A DNA stretch of 64,000 nt, taken from contig JACGCM010002394.1 of the NCBI GenBank assembly GCA_014058105.1, positions 1,364,001 to 1,428,000 of the forward strand, written 5' to 3'. Position numbers and translations under genes: made by a program. The number at the start of each line of letters is the position of its first letter. The stretch's first letter is position 1. This stretch comes from Kingdonia uniflora. Taxonomy: Eukaryota; Streptophyta; Magnoliopsida; Ranunculales; Circaeasteraceae. The notes below the pieces were generated by a model, which was not told the DNA's origin, did not search any database, and worked only from the letters and a program-made list of their open reading frames with translations. Below are positions 36,064-48,283 of the stretch, piece by piece.

Positions 36064-36789
36064 ACTACCAATGTTTTCATATAAAGAGCTTCGAACTAAA
36101 CTTCACTGACATAGATCAATAAGCATAGCACAAGAGCAATAAATATTTGAATCAACCCTGTTATGAAACTCTTCACAAATGTTAGTAGGAAATTGGAAAA
36201 ACAGAATATATCTAATATATCGACCCCATTATAAAACTTTTTCAGGAGGGTTTGCAAAATTTGTCTCAACATGGATAAAGAACTGAATATTCATAACCAT
36301 AAGACTTTTTCATACCATATACGACTCGACTCAGAAAGAATTAATAAGCCCTAGTCCTAGTAGTTAGTTATAATTTTGAAAGGCAAGCTGGGGTTGAAAG
36401 CAAATCCCTTTCTATATTAACAGGTTAAAAGTAAATGCATGATGGGGGTACTCTTACATGCAAGAGCACCAAATTATTTTTAAAGATTATAAAAGGGGGA
36501 GAACGCGGAACGGGAAATGGATTCTAATGTCTCAGGAAAACCCTTCCCCTTGCTTCTTAACATATCTTGATCTGCACCTCAAGAGATTTATTAGTGGCAT
36601 TGAAAATCATTTCTCCCATTACAAGTGCATAACTAGCAAGCAGGTTTGGTTTCCTTCTTTGAAAGTTCGAGTCAGATCAAACCAATCAAGCTTACGAGTC
36701 AATATTAGGATCTTCTTGAGTAAATATTTACATCTCCAGGATGGTTAGAGCTCTTCTTAATGTAATTCATCGATCATTGCTAAAGTCAG
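36064..36789. other. non-coding; nothing identified
   Basis: No domain is recognisable on either strand. Part may be the 3' flank or untranslated tail of the LINE fragment just to the right (minus strand). Confidence 0.35.
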
Positions 36790-37394
36790 TCTAAATGATG
36801 AGGCTGGTAATTCTCATATCTGTTGCAAGACTAATCCCTCTATACATATCTGTTGCAAGACTTCATCCAAAAAACCTTTTGCTCTTGATCTATTCACATT
36901 GCACAACCTAAGCACATTGTTCCATATGTCATTGCACTCCATAAATATGTGTTCCACATTCTCAGTACCATGACACAAATAGCACAAGAACCAGATATGA
37001 GCATACCTCTTTGTGACTGTCTCTTTCTCCTAGGAGTACTGTTAGTATTCCAGCAAAGCTTTGCCAAGTCACTTTAGGTCTTTTGTGTCTAACTGCTTCA
37101 TAACATGAGGCCTTAGTGAAATCACCATGAGTTAACGGCTTGCAAATCACTTCAACTTTGCTTTCAGGGAGGATTTGAATTGCCTAGATTTCTTCCAACG
37201 ATATTACTGCCCAGAGAATGTCCAATGTGAGAGGGTATATTATCCCATTCATATTGCTTAACAATTTTAGCCACTTGAGTATCAAGATTAAGGGTTGAAT
37301 CATATCTCAATTCATGCCTAAATTGAGATATATGTTTCATCAAACAACTAAAATAAGTTTTCTTCATTTTAAAAGATAAAACATAAGAATCTAC
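36790..37394 (-). mobile_element. LINE fragment L2 (zinc-binding RT region)
   Basis: Reads IVKQYEWDNIPSHIG, then FTKASCYEAVRHKRPKVTW, and after a frameshift FLCYLCHGTENVEHIFMEC: the zf-RVT domain that follows reverse transcriptase in plant L1 elements, with C-x2-C...H...C ligands. It is distinct from, and interrupted on its right by, the A-tail of LINE L1. Upstream RT is absent. Confidence 0.78.
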
Positions 37395-37949
37395 TTTTTT
37401 TTTTTTGCTAGGCAAAATCTAGGGTTAAGGCAGACCCCATGACCTGCATTGAACACAAGAGCGATTACATCCTACAATACACTGTATCCCTAAAGTCCTC
37501 ATCAATAATAGAGTTAAAAGCAGGTGTATGCTTTCACCTATACAAGTCTCAAGATCAGCACAACGATCAGCTCACCTACATGTATAATATCAAAAAAATC
37601 AAATTGAGAGATAAGAGACCAACAGATAGCTTTCATTAGCCTGTAACACCTTCAGGGAGGCTTCTTCCCGCTCTTGATCAGATGAACCATAGTCTCAGAG
37701 TCTGTAGCCAAAATGAGCTTTCTGATATTCAGGCCAAGGCAAAACTCAATAGCATGGAGCTCATGGTGGGAAATACTATCTGGGGCATCCATTCCTTTGA
37801 ACCCTGTGATGTACTTCTTCAATGGTTCTGATTAAACCACCAATTCCTCCTCTCATTTTATCATAAGATCCATCAGTATTCATCATGTAGATACCAGCAT
37901 GAGGAGGCTTCTAGGAACACTTAACCCCCACATTATGGTTGCACCCAGG
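37395..37949 (-). mobile_element. LINE L1, 3' piece: RNase H domain and poly(A) tail
   Basis: RNase H-like domain at about 37920-37650: YMMNTDGSYDKMRGGIGGLI, then after a frameshift HELHAIEFCLGLN and LILATDSETMVHLIKSG. It ends at a run of 12 T (37395-37406), the A-tail of a minus-strand LINE. The upstream edge at 37949 is the insertion point of the solo LTR; the frame continues in the piece at 54198. Confidence 0.85.
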
Positions 37950-38480
37950 TGTTAGGATTACGGCTCAAAACAGGGGAAAGTCGTTCGAGCGAGTGGGGAA
38001 GTCGTTCGAACGGCAGAGTTTCCGATGAAGTCGTTCGAACGAGTCATGAGATCGTTCGAACGAAAAAAGCTCTGTTTGTTTGTTTCTAAGTTCGTTTTGA
38101 AGGAGATTTAATCCAAAGCGATGGTTTATCTCGTGATGCGTACTTCAGAGATGACCTAATAGAGGGTCTATAAATATAGAGTGTGAGTTAAAAAGCCTCT
38201 GTGTGAGAAACTTGAAATCAAGAAGAGATGTAGCCTCTGTGGTAGACATTGTAAAGAGTTGGTCTTTACAAGAAAGGTGGAGGGTGTTGTTCTCTTGGGA
38301 TTTGATGGTGAGAGGGGAAGTACCTCTTGGTTGCTAAGAGAAATTAAGGTAGAGAGAAGATTGAAGGGTTTCAAGAAGAAGGTATACAACATGGTCTTTG
38401 TTGAGGTAATCTTCAATGTTCTTGATGGATCTCTTATGTTTCTTTTATCTCTTATGTTTCTTTTATCTCTTGTAAATCTA

Positions 38481-38510
38481 CTAGGTTATAAGCCCGTGCT
38501 ACGCACGGAT
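38481..38510 (-). terminator. Helitron 3' end: hairpin plus CTAG
   Basis: Six-base perfect stem CCGTGC/GCACGG with a three-base loop, then nine bases, then CTAG and host T. This is the rolling-circle termination signal of plant Helitrons. Confidence 0.9.
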
Positions 38511-39589
38511 GCATTAGTTTATATTGATCGATAAATACAGAGTTTATGTAGTATTTGGCTAAGGCATTTCGGTTTTGGCTAATTTCAACAATAAGGTTTT
38601 AATAGAAGTTCATAATATAGCCAAAATCTATTATGAATTTTGAAGAAAACCATATGTTCTTAGTCCTTCAACAATATTTTGTTGGGGAAATCATTAGCAA
38701 ACTAACATTTAAAAATGTTTACCTTAGGTAGAAGGTGTTATATGTACACCAATAAAATTTTAGCAAACCATAATTTGGAGTCTCCAATTGCATGCTTTTG
38801 AATATACATATAATTTGGTGTTATATGTACACCAATAAGACACCACTTGGAAGGAGCAACAATATTAAAAGTTCATAGACTCATTACGGGTCAAAGATAT
38901 TAATAATGCAGATATTCCAACAATTTACCACACTGGAAAGGAATTACTGCACTTGGAAGCAACAAACACAGAGAAGATAACCTCAAGAAACACAAAAAAA
39001 TGTTAAACATTTAAACGAAAGAAAAGGCTATGGACTAAAAGATAGTTCAATGCATAACCCTGTTTGAAACAACCATTAAAAATTCTCTTCTATAGCTACC
39101 CTGCAAAATCACATCACCTCAAGATAGCTTTGCAAAACATTTTAGCAAGTATGAATATAATTGCAAAGGTGGAAACATATTCATTCTAATTGCAATAAAT
39201 ATAATAAGACCTTGTTAAAATCATAAAGATATTTGGAAGTCTTCATTAACATTAAAGACAAAGTAAACATAATAAGGCAAGCTCGATATTTGGAGATCTT
39301 TTAGAAGGATTGATGGCAACCGCAACATGATCTACATTAAACATTGGAGAAGATCTATTAATTTACAATTTTCATAACTGTGTACAAATATGAAAGAAAT
39401 ATGTTGGACAAAAAATATCTTGTAAAATTGGCGAGTAGATAAAATTAATACCTTCAAGCTAGTTTGACAATCGTATGAACCTTTACTCGAATTATTTGTA
39501 TCATGTTTTATATGTTACAAATTGATTATTTATTTGAATAAAAATTCTAAAAATGGCATGAATATATCTATAATGTATATGTGATTTAC
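38511..39589. other. Helitron 3' non-coding region
   Basis: AT-rich. GGTGTTATATGTACACCAATA occurs twice (about 38736 and 38818) and is itself nearly palindromic (GGTGT...ACACC). No coding signal. Confidence 0.5.
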
Positions 39590-42500
39590 ACATGATGTTT
39601 TGTCCGCCAACTCAGTAGACTTAAGCGTAGCGTCTATTGCCCACAATTTTGACACTGTAAAGTTCCTTTTCCCACTTGTTATATTATACTCAGTTATTTT
39701 GAATTAAAAGATGTATGTAGAACCAACTAACTTTTGAAGAACTTTTTCAAACAAGTCATGCCCGTTTTCCTATAAGTTTTGATACACAATCATTGGGAAA
39801 AAATTCAGAGTATGTAACAATAATGATAGAATGAGCTATAAATATATATAATTGGTCATAATATAACAAATCCATTTCAAATATATGATTTCTTATAGAG
39901 TCAAAAGCTAATTTTCTTACCTCCTATTCCAGGTATATTAGTTCTTGTACTGATTGTGAAACCATTGTCTTTGCTTCTCTTTCAAATGTTGTTAGAGTTG
40001 TTGTTCCTGTTAGATCATCAACTTGCAATTGCAACTTGTACCTGTATTTTAGTATAGCTTATTAGAATATATTTTTATTCATGTTTAATAAAAATAGCAA
40101 GCTTTTACCTTGGGACCGGGTTCGTTAATTGAGATTTACAGAAATTACAATTGTATTCAGTGTTTGCATGAATCACTTTCCTAAGACATTTTGGATGTCA
40201 CGCCCCAAAATCCAGTAATCGATAGCTAGACCAATTACTGAGATTCGAGGATATGCCGGTTGGGGAATCCAAAGATTCGACCTACGAACAACCGAGCCGT
40301 AGGTAAATTCTGGCCTAGTCATTCACAATAGTATCACAACAGAGTAATAAGGAAAAACAAAAACAACGAAAGACTACGAAGCACAATCTAAACATAAGAT
40401 TCTACAAACCTCTATGCAACAAGCCCAATAGTAATGACTGGAGAATGAGCCTCCAGCTCAGGTCCTCAAGGATCACCACAGCAGCAACTAAAACCTGAAA
40501 TAACCTGCCACTGAAAGGGGGATGCGAGAGTGAGCAAACAATGAGCTCACTAACTCCTAAGAATAGCTAAACGATTATACGAACTAATGAGATGGGATAT
40601 ATATATAATGATAATAGGATATAATAATTGTTAATGATAAATAATATATATCTACCAAGTTGTCTAATAGGTGCCTAATAAATATACATATATATACTAA
40701 CTCAAATGAATCTATCTATAAATATACCTCGTGCAAAGGAGTGCTAATATTATAACTGCGCTCCAGTCACAAGGACTACTAACTATACTATAATCACTAC
40801 CGTGGCCCTCAGCGCCACGCGCAACTAACCTACCTTAGGAATACAATAACACAAGAGGGTAAATGACCCTCGGCCAACAACAATCCAACCGGGTTACCCA
40901 AACCCCAACCAAGCACAACCCTGAAGCTATCACAAGCTAAGCGAGATCGCCCTCAACCAGATACCAGCCTCAAGCTCACAGCAACCAACAAGACTAATTA
41001 ACCTAATGAATTATCAGATGCAGAAGGAAGAGAAATAGATACAGAGAGCAAAGGAATATACAAAAAGAAGGTGAATCTAATTACACCGCAATTTAATTAG
41101 GAGAAGAGGAATTTAAATAAGAGGAGAAGAATATGATGAACTAGGATAATTCCATAATTATCCCAATGTAATGATATGTTATGATGAGGATATGATGGAA
41201 TGAGATAATCTTATGATTATCCCAAGTGCAGAAGATACTATATTAATCATAATACAAAAAGGGTTAAGGATTTCTATCAGAAGAACCTACGAATTGGAAG
41301 GATGCAGAGATGCAATGATATGCTTGATGATGATGATGATGATGTTATGATGCAGAATGGTTTAGAGATGTCAACCCAAAGGGCTAGCCCCCATGACTAA
41401 AGTGGGCTGACAACTGCTAAAGAAGGATTACCTTAAAGAGATCATGATTGGATACAAGGGTACGATGTACTGCACTAGCTCGACCAGACTATGAGAATAT
41501 TACATCAATTTATCAAATCCCACGGAGCCAACGTCCAAACTAAATTCATATTCCGAGGCATTTCAACCACCAGGATAAGCCCTGTACCGGATTGTAAATA
41601 CTGTCTCATACCATTCCACACTCCCGAATGGGTGACTAGATATAATAGTATCCATCCTGGACCCACCTTCTATTTTAACCCGATTAAGGAATCCCTGAAC
41701 CTCTCGAGGGTCAGCCGATGCGGAGTTATTTATGTATCTGATCCCAATAAGATAAGAGAATATTATCTATGGATGTGAGATCCTAGAGACTGAAACACAA
41801 CTACTGTCAACCCGGCAGTACACGCAGGATAACCACCTGTTAGAGAGCGTGGCAACCAAAACTAGCACAGATGGCCACCTGTGACTCAGTTGTACCATCT
41901 GAACCTAGATGAAACAGTAACTTAGCCGTCACGACATCTAAAAAATATCAGTCTCTAAGATTTCTTAAAGCAAGATAATTACCATCAAGTGCTACAGTAC
42001 TCTAGCTGTCAACACAGACTAGTACTCGTGGGATGACCTACAAGTGTTCAACAAGTAGTCAATAATCCCCAATAATAGAACTGCCACACAATCCCCTAAT
42101 CATGTACACATGTCACCAACACGGATGTATAGGAACCCACTAAGCCTGTCTACACCTAAGGATGTGACGGTCCACCCCAGCCGATTCCAACATCATGGGT
42201 GACGTGCAATTTCATAAACCACTTGGCTAATCAAAGTCTGCCATGCACGAACTCCTAGATGGCGGAACATTACACGGCCCTATATATAAGCCTCATCCCA
42301 CAGATAGAAGGCTTAACGAGTAAGCTCTACTAGCTCTAAGAATCATTAGGACAATAAGTGTCACAACACGATAAGCAAACAATCCTAAGGCAAACTTTCA
42401 GAAGTTCAACATCCATGACCAACCACCACGGACAAGTTGTCTGCTCAGCACCAACAACTAACAGTCCAGGAGATGCCACACTCCTACATAGAATCCAACA

Positions 42501-45500
42501 TTCCAAATAACCACCAATCACAACGACAGTGCTCAAGGACCTGGCCTTAAAAACACAGAGTACACCTAGACTAGTCCAAAGACTAATCAAAACGATAGCA
42601 GGCAAGAGGACGAGCTCCAAATCGAAGACCATGTCTTACTAAAGCTATGCCGCCCCAAGACTACCCTAGAACCATGTCCAGCAACCCAAGCTATGGTGCT
42701 ATACTATATGGTGAGAATTATAGTCTCTGAACTACACTATCTCAGAGAAATGGTGGCTAAACCACAAACCATTCATATATCTCCACTAATCGTCAAACCA
42801 AGTTACTAGTGCCCTGAAACAAGCTGGGCACCCTAATATATTATATATATATCGACGTTGAGGCATCGCAACACACTGAGAAATGTCTTTGTTCTCAACC
42901 TCAACGAAGAAAAGATTCGTGATAACCACCCTCGATGAATCGGTCTAAGATAAATCTCAGGAGTCATCGTCACATCGACGACAACAAAGAATATCCTCCT
43001 CTGGTTAACTATAACCTACGGGTTCTATCTAGTAACTAAACTCACATTGTTGTAGGTTTTACTAACCTACCAAACCCTTAAGTATTTTCGCCTATTGTAT
43101 GTTAAACGGATAACCCGTAAAAGTGTCCTAAGCAATTAACCTTATACTAACCTAATCACATATATAATATGTTATACTAGGCATTTCTATAACTCACGAA
43201 TCAGGATAATAATCTAGTTATTCAGGAAGAATAAACTCGCCTGATAACCCGATGCAATGCTCCAGCAGAATCAATCCGAGCAAGCAACCCGAAACTCCAA
43301 TGACAACATCTCGTGGACATACCACCCGAATCATGGAACAATCCAACCGCAGCCATTGCAGTAACCCAAATAACACCACCACCGTCAAACCCAACACCTG
43401 CAACCATCACAACTCCGTAATCGACAAAAACCTAAAATCACAAACCCTAAATCAACCCATGAAATTGCCGCCACCAGCCAATAATCAATCACACCTCATC
43501 GTCCCACACCACCTCCGGCCAACTCAATCAAATACCCCACAATCATAACCCCAAAGTCAGCCCAACACCTGCAAAGAAACACACAATTCCATAAGCCCCA
43601 ATACTCTACAATCAAACCCAATCCACCAACATTCACAAACCCTAAAATCAGCCCAACAAGGGTTTCACCAAAACTAAAATTAAACAACAATCAAGAAAGA
43701 GGAATAGGGGATTTACTTACCGGAAGGAGGACGGTTGAGCTCGGCAGGGAATGACGACCAAGAACGGCGACAGACGAGGGGAACGCAGCCCTCTCTCCAT
43801 GCCCGAAATTAGCAGGACCAGCCACCACACTCGTGAACAACAAACGAGGATCGCCCAAACCCAAATTGGAGCCAAGATGAGCAAGGGAGGAGGAGTGGGA
43901 GAGGAGAGGATTTGTTTTGGGGAGGGAGAGAAGTTGATTTGGAGAGAGAGAGAAAGTGTGTATAAACGACCAAAACTGGTTAGAGGATTTAAAAAGAAAA
44001 GCTGAGTTTTTGCCAAAAATATTCGAGTAAACCCATAAATATTCGAATAAATTTTCCCAGCCTAAAACATAAAAAAACCAAGTTTAGACGCAGCAGAAAA
44101 ATATTCGAGTAAACCCAGAAATATTTGAATATTTTTCCCCTGCCAAGAAATATTCGAGTAAACACAAAAAAATAATCAAACAGAGGGAATCTTTTCTGAC
44201 AGTGAATAGAAACTGCAAGAAGGAAAACCATGAAAGCCCAACGGCCAAACCCGAACACCCCAGAATCATACCAAACCACCAACACCACCACACAAACACT
44301 ACTACAAACCCAACAAAGGTTTCCCAAGGTATAAACACCACCTCCACCGCCTCACAGCCACCAAAACGCCTAAACCCCCGAAAGGGAATATTTGCTCAGA
44401 AAACTCCGAAAACCTATCGGCCAATCCAGCGGCTCACCGGAACCACGCCAAACCACACCCTCATCAAACAAACATCACCACCAACCCATCAAGGGGTTCC
44501 CAAGGCCACAACGCCACCTCCTCCTCCGAATAACCACCGAACCACTAAAACTACATAAAAGGAATCTAATGGACAAAACCTGTCGAAAGGAATAAATGGA
44601 TGCATAATGGATGAAAGAGTACATGCAGAATATATGTGCAAAACTTAACGTGGAGGAATAATAATAATAATACTTAATAATAAATAAATAAAATAACCCA
44701 AAAATTCGGGACATTACATTGGACATGATTGATAGTACCATCCGTAATTTGCAAAGACCTTTGTGATTGCTGCTTTGCAAGTATAATTTTTTGTCCTATA
44801 GCTAAAAACTGAAGTACCTATAAATAAAAGGAAAGTAAATCTTTTGATATATATGGTAGATATAATTGTACCTCAGTTTGAGATTCATCCATAATAGTGA
44901 AAATTTCACATAATTCCTTTCTATTTTCAAACATCAAATCTGTTTTGTTTTATGTACTTTTGTCTATATTCCCGAGCATTTGTACCGAGCCATCACTCGA
45001 AAGAGATTCACTAAAATTAAAATAACATTGAATTAGATTCTTTGTTTGATTAAAAATTTTACGACCTTGTTAGAAAAATACTAAACCTGTTTAAGAGCGG
45101 TGATACTTCTGAAATTTGCAAATTAGAATACATCTTTGTTGTGCTTGTGGGCTTTAAGTAGCAAACACCTAAGCATATTATACAATTTTAGTAGAAAACT
45201 ATACAATTTTAGTAACAAAGTATAAAATAATCATATATAATTGAGTAAAGGTGGAGTGTATACCTTTGAACATGTCTACTATCGTAGACGTGACAATCAA
45301 AACAATTGGAGTTGAAGGCATTTATGAGAGATCAAGCGGTATTTCTTTTAACATGTCAACCCAAACAGTAATTTTCATTGTTGATCCGCTATATTGAAGT
45401 TATAAAGAACAACTATGAAAATATAGATAAACAAATTTTGTACATGTATATAATTTCATATCAATTGATTTTCGTACCACATATTTTCAAGAATTAGATC

Positions 45501-46191
45501 CCGTTTTGGGGATGTATCTCCGTTTCTTTTGCTGACCAATTCAATTTCTGTTACGGCCTTCAGCTTCCCAGCAATATCTGTATTAAATTTATATTGATAA
45601 AATTTGAAATAATTTACTATTGTAAGAACTACACAGAATAAGGTCAGTAGTGAATACCTATAAGATATTTTGGTTGGTTACATCTGTTAGGTATTTCATT
45701 AAACTCTACGAAAGAGAACTTGTACAGCGGTATAGGTAGAGTTTGATCCTCGCATCGTTTCACGATGGTGTCATTTTTGAAGTAAATCTTATATTCACCA
45801 TCAATAATAGGTCGATAAGTACCACTAATTTTAGAGACGTTAAACTTCTCTACATGGAAAATATCTCCCTTTGTAAGTATGTCGCTGAACTGCGGAATAA
45901 GGTCTCTTGGAGCTGATGCATGTATTTGATCCTCCTAAGAATTTGATAACATAAATATGGTTAAAATCTAAACGTGAAAAACTAAATTTTTTCGCATTAA
46001 ATTTCTTTTGGGTGGTTTCTAAGTGTTAAGAATGTACTTACATTCTCGTCAATGAACAACATATCTAGACCTCAAACTTCTTTGCTTGTGAAGTTTCTTG
46101 TGGTTCATTTTCTACTCAAGCGGAGCTTCAAGTGCCAACGGTCCCGTGAAGGAGTTAGTTGTCGCAAAAGAGCATAATGAACTTGGGTCAT
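39590..46191 (-). pseudogene. RPA70-like (replication protein A large subunit, DUF223/OB-fold) gene of the Helitron
   Basis: Multi-exon minus-strand gene of the RPA1-like single-strand DNA-binding family often carried by plant Helitrons. Exon 1 (about 46191-46042) reads MTQVHYALLRQLTPSRD and LDMLFIDEN. Exon 2 (45934-45658): IHASAPRDLIPQFSDIL, VSKISGTYRPIIDGEYKIYF. Exon 3 (45577-45481): KLKAVTEIELVSKRNGDTSP. Exon 4 (45388-45264): TMKITVWVDMLKEIP. Exon 5 (45168-45087): TTKMYSNLQISEVSPL. Exon 6: about 45010-44872. Exon 7 codes the zinc ribbon: YTCKAAITKV, GWYYQSCP before and KCLRK, YNCNFCKSQL after an inserted solo LTR (44718-40196). Exon 8 (40041-39921): YKLQLQVDDLTGTTTL. A final part near 39740-39600 includes EYNITSGKRNFTVSKLWA. 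All listed introns are GT-AG. Stops in exons 1, 4, 6 and 8 show decay. Confidence 0.85.
40196..44718 (-). mobile_element. solo LTR S2, 4.5 kb, same family as S1 but inverted
   Basis: Reads on the minus strand from TGTAATGTCCCGAATTTTT to GATTTTGGGGCGTGACA (plus-strand left end TGTCACGCCCC). Perfect target duplication TTGGA at 40191-40195 and 44719-44723. Highly similar along its length to 16589-21206 reversed, including the CT-rich/CA tract near 43930-43965 and the GAT repeat near 41325-41344. No internal element DNA, so it is a recombination-derived solo LTR. It splits the zinc-ribbon exon of the RPA-like gene. Short open frames inside are not genes. Confidence 0.93.
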
Positions 46192-46608
46192 GGTGATCGA
46201 GGCTGTAAATTGCGGTAAGGTACAAATGATGTTAGAACTAAGTTAAAACAAAAGTAACTCGTATATTTATACTTGAAAAAAATATATATGTAATTATGCA
46301 ATCCAAAAAATGTTCATTAAATAACTAAGAAGAATCATAAGTTCTCCTCAATGGCCTAAAAAGCTACATCTAGAGCTTTTGAAGTTGTAAATGACAGGGC
46401 AGCTTTGTATGAGTGTAATGTTTGAAGTATGTATTGGTGCATATATGTGGATTCAAAATTAACCAACAAACAATAATTTAAACAATACATGTTATGTTTT
46501 AACATTTATGGAGAAATATATAAATGCATGATTAAAAACATTACATAAATGCATGCTCAAAATATACCCAAACTGAAATTATATTGAAATTTGCACCCTC
46601 TGAAATAG
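46192..46608. other. intergenic spacer within Helitron
   Basis: AT-rich spacer between the start of the minus-strand RPA-like gene and the plus-strand WEB fragment; the RPA promoter should lie here. No clear TATA box picked out. Confidence 0.35.
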
Positions 46609-47052
46609 CATAAAGTAGCTACAGCAAGTGCCAAGGTTATAGCTTTGAAAGCCAGTGAGAATGAAACACTTAAAAAGACAAAGGGAAATCGGAAAATAAT
46701 CAAGGTGATGGAAGTTGCGACAAAAAAATACCTAAAAAGAACAGAAATTGTAGATAAAGCAAAGAGGGTAATAGAGGGAGATCTACGAAAATGGCAGGAA
46801 AGAGTGCTACAGTGTGATGCTGAGACTCAAATTCAGATTCTGGCTGAGATAGAAGAGGCTCCTGAATCACCACCACAACGGTTTAGCGTACAAAAGATGT
46901 TCTTGATGAAGAGTAAAAGTTATAGCAAATTGGAGAAGAAATTTGGGTCAGGGAAGACAATATTGCCCACTTTGAGTGGTATTTTTCATAGGAAGAAAGG
47001 TCTCATAGAGTCAGGATCTCCATCTCATGTTCCTGGTAATTTACTACTATAA
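46609..47052 (+). pseudogene. captured 3' exon of a WEB-family (DUF827) coiled-coil gene
   Basis: Open from after a possible AG acceptor (46607-46608) to TAA at 47050-47052. It reads VATASAKVIALKASENETL, then KAKRVIEGDLRKWQERVLQ, then PPQRFSVQKMFLMKSKSYSK, then LPTLSGIFHRKKGLIESGSP near the end. This order matches the C-terminus of WEAK CHLOROPLAST MOVEMENT (WEB/PMI2-like) proteins, cytosolic coiled-coil factors of organelle positioning. Only the last exon is present, on the strand opposite to the Helitron and its RPA gene, as expected for a gene fragment captured by the Helitron. Frame is intact but the N-terminus is absent. Confidence 0.6.
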
Positions 47053-48129
47053 GTTATTTTGTTTGCAAACAATCTTGTACAACATCTGAGTTCTTTTAGA
47101 GTGAGATTTTCCTTGTTGTCTTATTTTTGTATGAAGTATACTTCTATTTAAGAAGGGAATGGAACATTTACGAAGATATTAATATTTCTTTATACACAAA
47201 CTAATACCATTTTTTTCTTACACGAACTAATATTGTGGGTTATGTTGCATGATCCAGTGTATAGGATTAGCAACAGTTGAGTTTCAAATGAAAGTAAAAT
47301 TTTGATACTACAATTCAGCATGGACATAGAGGTGGTAGTGCTAATGCAGTAGACACCTCATATGGTTATAAATACTGCCCATTTAATTTAGAAATTTGCA
47401 GAAGGATGCTGTAATAGAAAGCTCTATCGAGCATTCTTAATAGTCTGTTTAAAGCATGTACTGAGGATATACAACTTCTTATGTTTTCTATGGCAAAATT
47501 TGCTTGTTATATAACTTTTCTTGTCGAATGTAGCAAGAGATGATTTAACAGCGACAGTAGACTGTAGATGATGCTCATATATCTTGGTTTTGGTGAGATG
47601 ATGCTCTAATGAGTTTCCGAAGAAGTTGAAGAGGTTTGTGGCATGGAGATCTGCTTACTCTGCCGTTTTCTGTTTCTATTGTAGAATAAAGGATCTTAAG
47701 CTTATTGAAGGTTCCCAATATTTTAGAAGATGCACTGCACATTTACTCAACTTAAATGATACTATTTTCATAAAGTTTTTATCAAGCACTCTCTAGTGGC
47801 AATTTGTTTTAAGCAGTTCCAGTGCTTAAAGATTAACAGAAGCTGAGCAAGTCTATTGATATTTAGGACTTAAGGTTTAGGATTAGTGTTTGAATATGGT
47901 GTGTGGGATCTTCTCCAATGTTATTGCTTAATTTCCTATAGAAGAACGTAGATAAATTTGAGAAAAATGGAATCTTACGGGGAAGTTTAGAAAATAAAAC
48001 TGTTTCTTTGTGGAAGGGGAGCGTCGTGCGCAAGTCAAAAGCAGATTTTTTGTACTCTGCCTGTCTATGATTTCTGCCTTTCGATCGAGTTACCATTTAC
48101 GAAAAAGAAAGAATGAAAGAAGAGAGAGA
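47053..48129. other. Helitron interior, mostly non-coding
   Basis: May begin with the 3' untranslated region of the WEB fragment. An open frame near 47863-48096 (minus) has no family features. Could hold intron sequence of the SCPL fragment to its right. Confidence 0.4.
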
Positions 48130-48283
48130 GAAAGTAACCTATTTCATAAACAAATCCACTGAAACCAGAGCAAGTAGGACCTCCAGTGAGCCAAAGAAGA
48201 GCAGGATTCTCTTTGGGGTTGTTATAGGACTTGACAAAATAATAAAACAGTGCACATCTTTCACTTCATCCACCCTAACATAC
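48130..48283 (-). pseudogene. captured exon of a serine carboxypeptidase-like (SCPL) gene
   Basis: Starts after a TTTCAG acceptor at 48284-48285, as in plant SCPL exon 2. It reads [12 protein letters not shown], and after a one-base deletion [20 protein letters not shown] followed by [17 protein letters not shown]. This is the oxyanion-hole region of the S10 peptidase / SCPL acyltransferase family (usual form GGPGCS; here Gly is replaced by Thr). The rest of the gene is not recognisable on either side, so it is a single-exon fragment within the Helitron. Confidence 0.75.

Noticed and set aside
36790..37949. Treating LINE L2 and the adjacent RNase H as one element
   Set aside because: The domain order would be reversed (RNase H upstream of zf-RVT on the minus strand), and a 12-T tract at 37395-37406 separates them as the A-tail of a different LINE.
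38481..38510. Hairpin as a bacterial-type rho-independent terminator
   Set aside because: The hairpin lies nine bases from CTAG at a defined Helitron 3' end in a plant sequence; there is no U-run.
38259..38534. 91-codon open frame
   Set aside because: Spans the solo LTR S3 / Helitron boundary at 38481, so it is an accidental fusion of unrelated sequence.
42336..44780. Several open frames of 80-118 codons on both strands
   Set aside because: They lie wholly inside solo LTR S2, mirror frames in S1 on the other strand, have proline- or glycine/valine-rich low-complexity content, and match no family.
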